A DNA stretch of 64,000 nt from assembly GCF_963677075.1 (NCBI RefSeq), contig NZ_OY781873.1, forward strand, positions 1,302,001 through 1,366,000, written 5' to 3'. The stretch comes from an uncultured Sphaerochaeta sp. GTDB taxonomy: Bacteria; Spirochaetota; Spirochaetia; Sphaerochaetales; Sphaerochaetaceae. The translations under genes were made by a program, and so were the position numbers. Numbering within the stretch: the stretch's first letter is position 1; each line of letters begins with the position of its first letter. Shown piece by piece: positions 16,974-27,100 of the stretch. Below the pieces are notes generated by a model that was not told the origin of the DNA, ran no database searches, and saw only the letters and a list, made by a program, of their open reading frames with translations.

Positions 16974-17981
16974 ATGGAACAGAATGTCGTACTGGAAGTA
17001 AAAGACCTATGTGTCAATTTTTATACCAACCAGCGGTGCAACAAGGCACTGCGTAATGTCTCCTTCTCCATGAGGAAAGCCAGGACACTCTGTATTGTGG
17101 GTGAGTCGGGCTGTGGAAAGAGTGTAACAGCCAACTCCATCATGCAGCTGCTCCCTGAGCTCAGCCGTATAGAGAATGGTACCATCACCTACTATGGAGC
17201 GGAGGGCCCTGTCTCCATTGAAAGCCTCAAACGCAACGGGCGGGTCATGCGAGGCCTCCGAGGACAGGAGATCGCAATGATCTTTCAGGATCCCATGACT
17301 GCGTTGAACCCGGTGTTTACCGTAGGGTTCCAGATTGATGAGATGCTGCGCAACCACAAGCCCCTGAGCAGGAAGGAGGCAAAAGAGAACTCCATCCGCT
17401 TGCTCAAGGATATGGGAGTCCCTCTTCCTGAGCAGCGGGTACATGAGTATCCGCACCAGTACTCCGGAGGCATGCGACAGCGTGCCATGATCGCCATGGC
17501 CATGGCGTGTGAGCCGAAGGTGCTCATCGCCGATGAACCTACCACTGCCCTGGATGTGACCATCCAGGCCCAGATCTTCGAACTCATGCTTGCCCTCAAG
17601 CGTGAGAAGGAGATGGCAATTCTCCTGATCACCCACGATATGGGAGTGGTTGCTGAGATGGCTGACGATGTGGCGGTGATGTATATGGGCAACATTGTGG
17701 AGAGTGGGACGGCCGAACAGGTGATGGCCTCTCCCTCCCATCCCTATACCAAAGCTCTGCTTGAGTCCATTCCCGTGCTGGGCAAGGGGAAGAACCAGAA
17801 GCTGGAGCCCATCAGGGGTACCACCCCTGACCCGTACAACCGTCCAGTGGGGTGCCAGTTTGCTCCTCGCTGCGACTATGCCACGGAGCAGTGTCGTCAG
17901 GCCATGCCTGATGAGACCAACATCGACCAGGACGGACACATGGTCCGCTGCTTCAACTACAAGGAGCTGCTCAATGGCTGA
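16974..17981 (+). CDS. ABC transporter ATPase, DppD/OppD type
   Basis: 335 aa, complete nucleotide-binding domain: Walker A GESGCGKS, Q-loop IFQDPMTALNPVFTVG, signature YSGGMRQR, Walker B VLIADEPTTALD, switch histidine ITHDMG. The C-terminal oligopeptide-transporter extension is present, with spaced cysteines (GCQFAPRC, then EQC) that in relatives bind an Fe-S cluster. Overlaps the next gene by 8 bp. Confidence 0.94.
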   Translation: MEQNVVLEVKDLCVNFYTNQRCNKALRNVSFSMRKARTLCIVGESGCGKSVTANSIMQLLPELSRIENGTITYYGAEGPVSIESLKRNGRVMRGLRGQEIAMIFQDPMTALNPVFTVGFQIDEMLRNHKPLSRKEAKENSIRLLKDMGVPLPEQRVHEYPHQYSGGMRQRAMIAMAMACEPKVLIADEPTTALDVTIQAQIFELMLALKREKEMAILLITHDMGVVAEMADDVAVMYMGNIVESGTAEQVMASPSHPYTKALLESIPVLGKGKNQKLEPIRGTTPDPYNRPVGCQFAPRCDYATEQCRQAMPDETNIDQDGHMVRCFNYKELLNG

Positions 17982-18999
17982 GAATCGTGAAGTTCTGATG
18001 AAAATTGAGAACTTGAAGACCCACTTCCCGGTGAAGAAGGGAGTCTTCAAGCGGACCGTCGGGCACGTGAAGGCCGTCGACGGGGTGAATCTTGAGATCT
18101 ATCGGGGCGAGACGCTGGGAATAGTTGGTGAGTCAGGGTGTGGAAAGACCACCTTGGGTAAATCGCTCTTGCGTCTTACCCAACCAACCGAGGGCAAGGT
18201 CACCTATGCATTTCCTGACGGGAAGAAGGATGTACTGCAGCTCAAGGGATCTGAGTTGGATGAAGCCCGTAAGCGCCTCCAGATTGTCTTCCAGGACCCG
18301 TACTCCTCCTTGAATCCCTCCTTTACCATTTTCGGTTCCTTCAACGACCCGTTGAAGAAGTTCGGGGTGAAGAGAAAGAAGGAGCGTGAGGATTTGGTTG
18401 CCCGCCTGCTTTCTGATGTCAATCTTCCCCGCGACTACATGACCCGGTATCCCAATGAGTTCAGTGGAGGGCAGCGACAGCGTATCGGTATTGCACGTGC
18501 TCTTTCGGTGAATCCTGAGTTGATCGTCTGTGACGAGGCGGTCTCCGCCCTTGATGTTTCCATCCAGGCACAGGTGCTGAAGTTGCTCAAGAAATTGCAG
18601 GCTGAACGCAACCTTACCTATCTCTTCATCACCCATGACCTGTCGGTTGTGGAGTACATTGCCGACCGCATCGCGGTTATGTACCTGGGCAAGGTGGTGG
18701 AACTTGCTTCCACCGAGGAGTTGTTCAAGCACACTACACACCCCTACACGAAGGCGCTGCTTTCAGCAATCCCCATTGCTGATATCACCAAGAAGAAGAA
18801 GCGCATTCCCCTGCAGGGGGATGTGCCATCTCCGGTGAATCCACCCTCGGGCTGTCCGTTCCATCCACGGTGTTCGTTCTGCCAGGAGCGGTGTAAGCAG
18901 GAAGTACCCCAGTTGCGACCGCTTTCCATCGATGGGTCCACCCACTATGTAAGTTGTCACTTTGGCGAGCAGTTTGCCGCAGGCAATATCCCTTCATGA
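17974..18999 (+). CDS. ABC transporter ATPase, DppF/OppF type
   Basis: 341 aa. Start placed at the ATG at 17974, overlapping the upstream stop by 8 bp, because AAGGAG lies upstream and the product then begins as the family does. Walker A GESGCGKTT, signature FSGGQRQR, Walker B LIVCDEAVSALD (Ala instead of the usual Pro), and a cysteine-containing C-terminal extension (GCPFHPRC, then ERC). Forms a heterodimer with the preceding ATPase. Confidence 0.94.
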   Translation: MAENREVLMKIENLKTHFPVKKGVFKRTVGHVKAVDGVNLEIYRGETLGIVGESGCGKTTLGKSLLRLTQPTEGKVTYAFPDGKKDVLQLKGSELDEARKRLQIVFQDPYSSLNPSFTIFGSFNDPLKKFGVKRKKEREDLVARLLSDVNLPRDYMTRYPNEFSGGQRQRIGIARALSVNPELIVCDEAVSALDVSIQAQVLKLLKKLQAERNLTYLFITHDLSVVEYIADRIAVMYLGKVVELASTEELFKHTTHPYTKALLSAIPIADITKKKKRIPLQGDVPSPVNPPSGCPFHPRCSFCQERCKQEVPQLRPLSIDGSTHYVSCHFGEQFAAGNIPS

Positions 19000-19025
19000 G
19001 TCATATTTTCAAGGAGTCTACTACT

Positions 19026-19961
19026 ATGCATACAAAATCCAGTGTTTCACACATCAAGGGTGTCATCCCTGCAATGTTCAGTACGTTCGATGAGAACGAG
19101 CAACTCGACCTGAAGCGTGCCCGCGTCCTGGTCGATTATTTGATCGGGGAAGGGGTGCACGGTCTCTATATTACCGGCAGTACCGGGGAAGGGTTCCTCA
19201 TGAGTGATGAGGAACGCAAAGCGTTTGCCCAGGCTGTGGTCAGCCATGTGAATAAGCGTGTGCCGGTCATCGTACATGTGGGGGCTATCGGGACATTGAG
19301 GAGCATTGACTTGGCAAGCCATGCACAACAGATCGGGGCCGATGCCATCAGCAGCGTTCCCCCGTTCTACTACCACTTCAGCGGCGATGAGATCTACCGC
19401 TACTACAGTGATATCTCCTCTGCCGTCGATCTTCCCATGATTGTCTACAACATCGCCCTCGCCGGATTGATGGACAATTCATTGGTCCTTCGCCTTGCTT
19501 CCATCGATGGGGTGTGCGGGTTGAAGTTCACTGGAACCCAGCACCATGACATGGCTACGCTCAAGGGAGAACTTGGTCCCGATTTCATGATCTATTCCGG
19601 TTGCGATGAGATGGCAACTCAGGGATTGCTTGCCGGCGCTGATGGGATTATTGGTTCCTTCTACAATATCATTCCCGATACGTTCGGAGAAATCTATCAT
19701 CTTTGTCAGCAAGGGAAGTATCAGGAGGCATTCGAGATCCAGAAGATTGCCACCAGTTTCATTCTCAAGGCTGTCAAGCACGGCCATTTTGGTGTCATGA
19801 AGCAACTTATGATGGATACTGGCATTGATGTCGGGTATGTGCGTCGTCCCTTTGTCCATCCCGATAGCCAGGTTATGGATGAGGTATGGTCCTTCCTTGA
19901 TACGCTCCAGCAGACCCATGGATATATCCATATGGGGTTTGTGTCCAAAAGGAGAAAATAG
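19026..19961 (+). CDS. DapA-family aldolase, N-acetylneuraminate lyase-like
   Basis: Class I aldolase of the DHDPS/NAL superfamily, 311 aa, TIM barrel. Start set at 19026 (AAGGAG upstream). GSTGEG (51-56) binds the pyruvate carboxyl, Tyr141 in YNI and Lys167 in GLKFTGT are the catalytic tyrosine and Schiff-base lysine. SGCDEM after the lysine resembles the FxGxDE pattern that favours N-acetylneuraminate lyases over dihydrodipicolinate synthases. A linked dipeptide-type transporter has a precedent in SatABCD, a sialic acid importer of Haemophilus ducreyi. Sialic acid catabolism is therefore a fair hypothesis, but nanE and nanK are not in the window. Confidence 0.83.
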   Translation: MHTKSSVSHIKGVIPAMFSTFDENEQLDLKRARVLVDYLIGEGVHGLYITGSTGEGFLMSDEERKAFAQAVVSHVNKRVPVIVHVGAIGTLRSIDLASHAQQIGADAISSVPPFYYHFSGDEIYRYYSDISSAVDLPMIVYNIALAGLMDNSLVLRLASIDGVCGLKFTGTQHHDMATLKGELGPDFMIYSGCDEMATQGLLAGADGIIGSFYNIIPDTFGEIYHLCQQGKYQEAFEIQKIATSFILKAVKHGHFGVMKQLMMDTGIDVGYVRRPFVHPDSQVMDEVWSFLDTLQQTHGYIHMGFVSKRRK

Positions 19962-19966
19962 CTCGA

Positions 19967-19995
19967 TTGAAAAGAACGGTATAGTTGGTTATTAT
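19967..19995 (+). promoter_or_regulatory. internal promoter before the GntR gene
   Basis: TTGAAA (19967-19972), 17-bp spacer, TATTAT (19990-19995), directly after the aldolase stop codon. It would let the regulator be made apart from the transporter operon. Confidence 0.6.
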
Positions 19996-20027
19996 AAGGG
20001 AATTTAGGTTGGAAAGTAGGAAGTGGC

Positions 20028-20711
20028 ATGAAGAATCTGAAGAACAAGAAACTGTATTTGCAGGTCTATGAGGAACTCCGTGGGTATATTGTGCAGAACA
20101 ATCTACGCCCTGGGGACAAGCTTCCGACTGAGATGGAGATGGCTTCCGCCCTTGGTGTCTCGCGCAATGTGCTGCGCGAGGCGATCAAGACGCTGGAGAT
20201 CATCGGGGTTGTCTCAAGCAAGCCCGGGGTAGGAATAGTCGTCAACAGTTTCAATTCCAACTTTCTCTCCAGTGTCATTTTCCTGAATCTTATCGGGGAT
20301 GATGTAGATTTGGTCAGCCAGTCCCAGCAGGTACGCAAGGTCCTGGAGTTGGGCTTCGCTCGCGAGAGCTTCGACTCCATGACCAATGGGCAGATTGCTG
20401 AGCTTGAGAAGATTCTCAGTACGATGAAAACGGCTGACAGTCATATTGATTTCTATACCTTGGATGCCAACTTCCATAAGGTGATATTGAGGAATATCAA
20501 GAACGATGTGCTTATTGCCTTTGTCGATTCTGCCTGGAGCTGTGACCGCTACTACCGCTCCAAGTTCATCGACGATGGCAATCTCCGCTATGACAAGCAC
20601 AAGCGTATCCTCGATGCCCTCAAGGCCCGTGACTTTGAGGCGTTTGAGGCAGCACTTATCTACCACTTCTCTTACAACTTCAAGGAGTCGATCGGGGTCA
20701 GGGAGGCGTAG
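20028..20711 (+). CDS. GntR/FadR-family transcriptional regulator
   Basis: 227 aa: winged helix (LRPGDKLPTEMEMASALGVS, then RNVLREAIKTLEIIGVVSSK) and an FCD effector domain. It lies 66 bp after the aldolase gene in the same direction, the common position for a local regulator of a catabolic operon. The likely target is the transporter-aldolase operon and its operator at 13321-13338; this is inference from position. Confidence 0.9.
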   Translation: MKNLKNKKLYLQVYEELRGYIVQNNLRPGDKLPTEMEMASALGVSRNVLREAIKTLEIIGVVSSKPGVGIVVNSFNSNFLSSVIFLNLIGDDVDLVSQSQQVRKVLELGFARESFDSMTNGQIAELEKILSTMKTADSHIDFYTLDANFHKVILRNIKNDVLIAFVDSAWSCDRYYRSKFIDDGNLRYDKHKRILDALKARDFEAFEAALIYHFSYNFKESIGVREA

Positions 20712-21125
20712 GATAGGAGGGGCATGCGTTCGCATCGTTACAGCTTCGATACTATCACTACATGAAATAACCGAGAGTCAAATTCCGTAAGAAGAATTCT
20801 ATAAGTCTCATATTGAAAACCTAGCGTCACGTTATTTGGATGGTTCTTGTTTCGTCTTCCTTCTCGAAATCCGATCTAGCTCTTGCTGAATGGAGTAATT
20901 TCTTCAATTACCCTTGGATTATTCCACACTCTTGAGACAGCATCTTGTAATTGTATTGCTTTATGACTATTCAACCCTTGATGGAAAAGGTTCTCGGTTC
21001 TGAGTCCGAGGTATGTCGGTTGAAATGATGGTACAAATTGCACAATTTTCTTGAAAATATTGAACAGAAGTGAGGGTATTTCATTGTAAAACCTTAAAAG
21101 CAATAAGTTGTGAGAAGAAGATCTG
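20712..21125. other. spacer with an uncertain minus-strand ORF
   Basis: No recognised gene. A 75-codon minus frame at 20876-21103 (containing LGLRTENLFHQGLNSHKAIQ) has protein-like composition but no recognisable family and no ribosome site. It may be the tail of a lost gene. Confidence 0.3.
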
Positions 21126-21491
21126 TTGCAGATGCCTCTTGATGAGATGGCACTCTCTAGTCTGGCCTATGGTAGTGATGGCCTTATCGGCAGCTTCTAC
21201 AATGTCATTCCAGAACTGTTCATTGGTCTCTATAATGCATATAAGAGAGATGACTGGGAACAGGCTAAGCTCTTGCAGCGCCAGGCTGATGCCATCATCT
21301 TCTGTGTCCTAAAGTATCCCATGCATGCAAGCATGAAGTGTATGCTCAACTGGATTGGTTGTGATGCAGGAACCGTGAGAAAACCTTTCTCTTCACTTGA
21401 TGGTGAAGCGGAAAAGAATCTCAAGAAAGAACTCCGGATAATTCGTGATGCGTATGGCATCAAGGACGTAGCGGTATTGGAAGCGCTCTAA
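21126..21491 (+). pseudogene. 3' remnant of a second N-acetylneuraminate lyase-like gene
   Basis: The 121 codons align with the C-terminal third of the aldolase at 19026: DEMALSSLAYGSDGLIGSFY here against DEMATQGLLAGADGIIGSFY there, and TVRKPF against YVRRPF. The active-site lysine, tyrosine and GSTGEG region are missing, so it cannot be active. The sequences differ clearly, so this is an older paralogue and not a recent copy. A terminator follows. Confidence 0.88.
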
Positions 21492-21519
21492 CAATCCCTT
21501 CCTAGATTTGTTTGGGTAT

Positions 21520-21549
21520 CCCCCAGTTGTGTGAGTACACAATTGGGGG
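21520..21549 (+). terminator. hairpin terminator after the aldolase remnant
   Basis: CCCCCAGTTGTGT (21520-21532) pairs over 13 bp (one G-T) with ACACAATTGGGGG (21537-21549), 4-nt loop, then AATTT. It may also serve the opposite strand. Confidence 0.65.
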
Positions 21550-21600
21550 AATTTAGTAAGGAATGTAAGAACGTCTCTTCGTTTGTATTACTATTATACT

Positions 21601-24168
21601 CTATTTCCTGAATACACCCTTGATCGTCAGAGAAGTTGTCAGGGAATCTTCAGTGTTGTCTTGCAAAGAATCATAATACTCTGTCTTTAGTGATGCTGAT
21701 GCCACGAACATCCCGAATTGTTTATCTAGTTCAAATCCTCCAGATACTCGATAAGCCTCGAGTGATGACTTGAAAGCTTGGTCAAGAGAAGCACTGATAC
21801 GTACAGTATTAAAGAACGTATCCTTGATCGAAAGAGACGAGTCATAGCCATAAGTAATCAAGCTATCATCTTCAGTGCTCCAGGCTTGGTCAAAACCAAG
21901 GGAGAGCACATAGCGATCGAATCCTAAACTGTTGGTCAAGGCATACGAGTACTCAAAGAATGATGTATCAGAATCTACACCATCAATACGTGATTGTATT
22001 ACATAGGAATCCTTTGTTTGAGCCCCAACATTTGTTGAAATGGGACCAATTTTGTATTGCCCACTTCTCCATCGGGCTTCACCCGTATGGGTAATTGTTA
22101 CATCATTTTTTGTAGAGGTAAGAATCGAGGATTCAACCGTATTGTTGGGGGCCTTTTCTGCAAGTTTTTCTGCAGTGTTGGTTGCAAACGTAAACGAATA
22201 ATTCACACTTACAGTACCAAGAAGCTTGCTCTGAGGTGTATCAAACCCAACTTGTGCAGTATGTAGAATGGTAGAGATATCGTTAGCAGAAACGGTGCTC
22301 GTAGATAGAAGATCAGGTTTTACCAAAGCAATGATGTCATTGAAGAGGATATCTGCAATGGTATCTTTATCGTATGAGTACCCTCCTCGTACCATAAAGT
22401 CCCCAACGCTCTTTTCAGAGAATACCCCAAATGTGAAGATGTCTGTTTCCACGGATGAGCCAAGGCTTCTAAATGCAGCATCTGTCTTTCGAACCCAAGC
22501 TTCTATTCCAAGGGAAGGAATGGTCATATCAACTCCGTAGCTGATACCCCACAAATCCTTGTCGACAATTCCCGCAATCAATCCATTGGAGGGTAGGAAG
22601 TAATCCAACACTGGGAATATTGCGTGCACTGTATCGATATAATCGATATAGGAGTCAAGGTTAGGGCCTCCTTGGGATTCCAAGTCACTTGCTAACTGGT
22701 TCACATCGAGAATGGTGCTTGCATCCTGGTTGTACAGAGAAAAGGAGAAGGACGCATCAATCGTAAACGTTTTGGTGTGAACACCTGTTCCTAGTCCCAT
22801 GACCATATTCTGGTCAGGAGGGGTAGTGAGCACATCATACAGTTCCCCAATCTGAGAGGTTGCACCATTTTTCTTGAGCTCAGTATACCGACCCTGAAGT
22901 GCGCTAATAAAGGAAAGATTTGTTTGGAAATACCACAATTCCTTAGCTTTTACTCCTACTTGGAAACCAAGGAAGTTTTTCGGCCATGCTACTTGATATA
23001 GTCCAAGATCTGTAAGGCCTTTTCCTACTTTCATCTCAAAGAAGGGGAGATCTATTGCCAAAGCAGTTCCTCTGAACCCCAATTTATTGATGGTCTCCGG
23101 CTGGAAATTGAGTTCTTGGTCTCCAAAAGTATAGGTAATGATGGGGTCAAAGAACGAGACCTTCAGCAATAATCTGTTATCATTCTCATACTTTCTTGCT
23201 ATCTCTCCTGTGTAATCAAATTCATTTGCGAAGTTGAGAGGATTGTACAAATTCAGGATATTTTGAAGATCAGCCACTAGTGTGTTTGGGTAGGCCTCAA
23301 AGATTTCTTCTACCGAAATTGAGTCACTCAAGCTAGCTGCCACTTGGAGGGAGATCGGCCCTGCCTTAAGGTAAGTGTCACCTCCAAGTTCATAACTTAC
23401 ATTCAATTGATGGTTCTGATCAGCAAACACTGTTGGAACATCCAGAGTCTTTTCACTCTCCCCCAGACCAAGTATGTATTCGAGTTCAATACTGCTTTGA
23501 TACGAGGCATCAGCGACAAAGACTGGAGCTTTCTTTGCTCCTATCTTGAAGCGATACTCCTCCGTGCTTGTGTTCTCGTATCGGTCCTTCATGGAAACTG
23601 TAACCACACTTTCTTCTTGCCCAGTAGGTTTTACCAAGAAAGAAAGGTACTGTCCAAAGGCTCCTGAGTGAATTGCTTCTTGCCCATCAATTGTAATAGA
23701 AAAACTTGATAGGGCACTCTCGTCCTCTATCTCAAAGACAACCAACTGTTGTTCTTCCGCCACCAAATCAAAGGTAGTTGGGGACACGAGCTTCAGCGTT
23801 GGTGGGGTGATGTCCTGAATCAGACGGACTTTTTCTGTTCCTATTTGTGGTGTGCGGTAAACCGTTCCCTCTGTATTTTTCATTACTGAGAAATACGTCA
23901 GTTCCTCTCCCGTCAGGTATGTATAGGGAACCTTTGCTATCCACTCATCCCGCTCAGGCATGAACTCAGAGTAGAGAGGTTCCCTTGCTCCTGTTTGGTA
24001 GAAGAAGAACCGAGCTTCAGAAATGGTGCCTTCACTCTGTGCTGGTATGAGTTTGACCATAAGGTTGCGATAGGCAGGAATTTCCGTTGGGATGTCGACA
24101 TTCAGAGCAAACAAGGAGGAACTTATTAAGATGCTTACCAATAGTATTATTAAATATTTCTTCATCAT
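21601..24168 (-). CDS. predicted outer-membrane beta-barrel protein with N-terminal Ig-like domains
   Basis: 855 aa with a signal peptide (MMKKYLIILLVSILISSSLF, cleavage after LFA). Residues about 25-210 look like two beta-sandwich domains, including DITPPTLKLVSP, a typical Ig/cadherin-like opening. From about 215 on, alternating hydrophobic-polar strands with many Tyr, Phe and Ser residues run to the end (LTTSLTIKGVFRK), as in porin-like barrels, although the last residue is not the usual Phe. Starts 8 bp after the giant gene, so the two are co-transcribed and probably work together at the surface. Family not recognised. Confidence 0.75.
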   Translation of the reverse strand: MMKKYLIILLVSILISSSLFALNVDIPTEIPAYRNLMVKLIPAQSEGTISEARFFFYQTGAREPLYSEFMPERDEWIAKVPYTYLTGEELTYFSVMKNTEGTVYRTPQIGTEKVRLIQDITPPTLKLVSPTTFDLVAEEQQLVVFEIEDESALSSFSITIDGQEAIHSGAFGQYLSFLVKPTGQEESVVTVSMKDRYENTSTEEYRFKIGAKKAPVFVADASYQSSIELEYILGLGESEKTLDVPTVFADQNHQLNVSYELGGDTYLKAGPISLQVAASLSDSISVEEIFEAYPNTLVADLQNILNLYNPLNFANEFDYTGEIARKYENDNRLLLKVSFFDPIITYTFGDQELNFQPETINKLGFRGTALAIDLPFFEMKVGKGLTDLGLYQVAWPKNFLGFQVGVKAKELWYFQTNLSFISALQGRYTELKKNGATSQIGELYDVLTTPPDQNMVMGLGTGVHTKTFTIDASFSFSLYNQDASTILDVNQLASDLESQGGPNLDSYIDYIDTVHAIFPVLDYFLPSNGLIAGIVDKDLWGISYGVDMTIPSLGIEAWVRKTDAAFRSLGSSVETDIFTFGVFSEKSVGDFMVRGGYSYDKDTIADILFNDIIALVKPDLLSTSTVSANDISTILHTAQVGFDTPQSKLLGTVSVNYSFTFATNTAEKLAEKAPNNTVESSILTSTKNDVTITHTGEARWRSGQYKIGPISTNVGAQTKDSYVIQSRIDGVDSDTSFFEYSYALTNSLGFDRYVLSLGFDQAWSTEDDSLITYGYDSSLSIKDTFFNTVRISASLDQAFKSSLEAYRVSGGFELDKQFGMFVASASLKTEYYDSLQDNTEDSLTTSLTIKGVFRK

Positions 24169-24176
24169 GGTCCTCC

Positions 24177-27100
24177 TTATCGGCCACTCTCAGCGTTTGC
24201 TCCAAGAAAGGAGTTCATCTCATCTTCAATCATGCTACTTGGGGGAGCACCTCCTGCTCCTGGGCCAAATGGGTCAGGAATTTCAGAAGGTAAGAATGTA
24301 TCTATTGGCCTACCTAGATCGAAGTAATCTGTCTCTGCTTGCTCTTCCTCTTGTTGACCAGAGGGAGCTGCACTATCTCCTCCTTCCTCTTGAGAACCAC
24401 TGGGTTCCTGATCATTAGATATTGCGGCTACTTGGGTCTGTTGCTCTTGTGGCTCATCTGCTTCGGGAAGTCCAATAATCTGCACCATTTTCAGTGCATT
24501 CGCAATCGATCCATCTTTGCCGACAACCTGTACAGCAATGATATGCTCACCACCACTGAGATTTGGATGGTTGGCAAATGAGAGTATGTTCCCAACGTCT
24601 ATAGAACCATTTAGGTGAGAACTCCAGGTGAAGGACTCAGGCGCAAGAACCGTACCATCCCTGTCTGTTCCCTTAGCAGTTAGTGTAACATCGGCTCCTC
24701 CTCGCACTACTAAGAGCTCATCACCTCCTTCTATAGAGACTTCTATTTGCTGGAGTACCTGCAGCGTGATGGTATTGCTGGCAAGCAGCTGTTCTCCATT
24801 ATATGCCTCTACGGTGATTGATCGACTTCCTGCCTGCAAGTCAGCCTCACCGAGGTCGAGCATTGCCCCAGTTCCAATGGGTTCTGTTGATAGGTCGCTC
24901 TTCCAGAATATCTTGTCTACTCCCTCGAGGTCAGAGGTGTCAGCAGTAATCTGTACGGTATCAACGGTCTTATCAAAAATCTCAGGAGCACCTACAATAT
25001 AGATCCCTTTTGGCTTTTCATAGAGATTTATACTGGTCTCTGACTCCTTGAACACACCATCTTCCAAAATGCTAACCGTGATAAGATAGACGCCTTCTCT
25101 TCCAAACTGATTGGCTGGAATGGTGGTTTTTGCAGTTCTGGCATCATCACTCAGTTCCCAAGTTACAGAGCGCACAATCTCGTTGATTGTGATACTTATT
25201 GCGGGCTCGGTAAAACCAGTCATGGAAAGCGTCACATCCACATCTTGACCAACCCGGTAAATAGTACTTGCAACTGGATCAAGTATTTCCAGCGTCGCAT
25301 CAGAGGTTAGCTGTAGAGGAATATCTTTTCGCAAGATTTCAGTTCGCTCTTCACCGAGCATTGTCCTGTCACTCAGGATCATGGACACAATGGCAGGTTC
25401 TCTCTGGAAATCCTTCAATTCCTCATAGGCAAAGGAAGAAACTAAACCTTGTTTTTCAAGGATTTTGTTTCCTTGTCTGATTTGCCAGGATACCTGCGGG
25501 CTTCTCCCTCCTGTGAAGGAAACTGACATTGGCAGAGCAGGAGCATCTTCACTTATCAGATAGGTGGGGAGTCCATCATTCACTGCTACTGTCACTGCCT
25601 GGACTGCATCATAGAATTCAATAGAAACAGCATCTCTTCCTGAGAGTTGGAAATCGTCTGTGGCTTTTGCATTGATGTACATGATTCCTGGATTTGTGGA
25701 AGTATAGATCAAAGGATTCCCTTCCCCAATCAAGGTCCCATCATCCATTGACCATGTAACCGTTCCTGTATAAGTTTGATCATCTATTACATTTGCTGAG
25801 AGGATCAGCGGGGTACCTGTCTTGTATGCGTCTCCATCGACAATGCTTGTGATGGAAACAGAAGGCTCAGTATTTACCTTGAACTCAACAGATGCTTGTT
25901 CGCTTCTTTCTTCAATATGATAGACAGCTGAGAGAGTATACGTCCCACTATTGCTGGGCGCAACCATCTGTGTGGCATCTTCAACAGGGAACCCTGCAAG
26001 ATACCAGTTCAGTTCCCCTTCCTCCCAATTATCCGGCAATCCCTGTAATGTAGGATTCAGTGGAATCCCTGCATTGACGATACTTCCGTGCGGCCAATTG
26101 ATATTCAGATAGATAGGTTCGTTTTCTATACTCAGGAGTATTTGCTTTCGACCTCTCTCCCTGCCATTTGTGTCGGTGAACACGAGGCCTACCAAAACAG
26201 ACCCTGTAGCTTCACTCGTGAACATTGCTTGCTTCGTTTGGAAGGTTTTCTTCGGAATACTCGGATCATCCAGATACTGGACTGTCCATGTATACGTTCC
26301 TTCCTCTCCTTGAGATAGAGATGCGAGGAGTGGAATTTCGAATCCTTTGTAATAGGTTGCACCTTCTTGAGGCGATAACAACTCCAAGGGTAGTGTAGTC
26401 TCAACAACCTTGAAGCTTGCAAGCTGGGTAGTGGTAGCTCCAAGCGAGTCTACTGTGCTTGCGACCAGCGTATGAGCACCTACATCCTTGCTGGAAAGCT
26501 CACGCGGATTTCCGCCAGAGAGTGTAAGGCCATCAAGGGCAAAGGTTATGGCTTGGTCAGTTGTCTGATCTTCACTATCACTTGCTGCTGCGGTCCAATT
26601 GAGCATGTCACCGGTGTACTGTATTTCAGGTACTGACAACATCAAAGAAGGAGGGGTGTTTCTATCAAGGAAGAAACTCAGCAACTGCTGTTTACTCCTT
26701 CCAAATGCAGATGTGACCAATTTCAGCTGAATCTCACCTTCGTATCCATTTGGATTAAAGTTAGCTTCAGGCCCTATCGCCACAATCTCATTGTTATGCA
26801 TCCAATGGTATGTTGCCCCAGGTTCTCCCTTTGCGGAAAGTAAGATAGTGCTTCCATCTGCATAGAGAATGGTTTGTCCGTTCTTGGGATAAGTAATCTG
26901 GGGTGAGGCAATATCCCGAACAGTGATGGTTCTTGAAGAAGTGGTGCGGACCATCTCATTATGGTCATACTCACTATAAATCGTGTAAGTCCCTGGATTC
27001 TCTGCATCGAAGAGATAGGAAATTCCATTTTTATTGGTGCTGGTATTATTCACATACCACGTTATATGTCTTGCGGCATCAGTCACATTTACAGCAGAGC

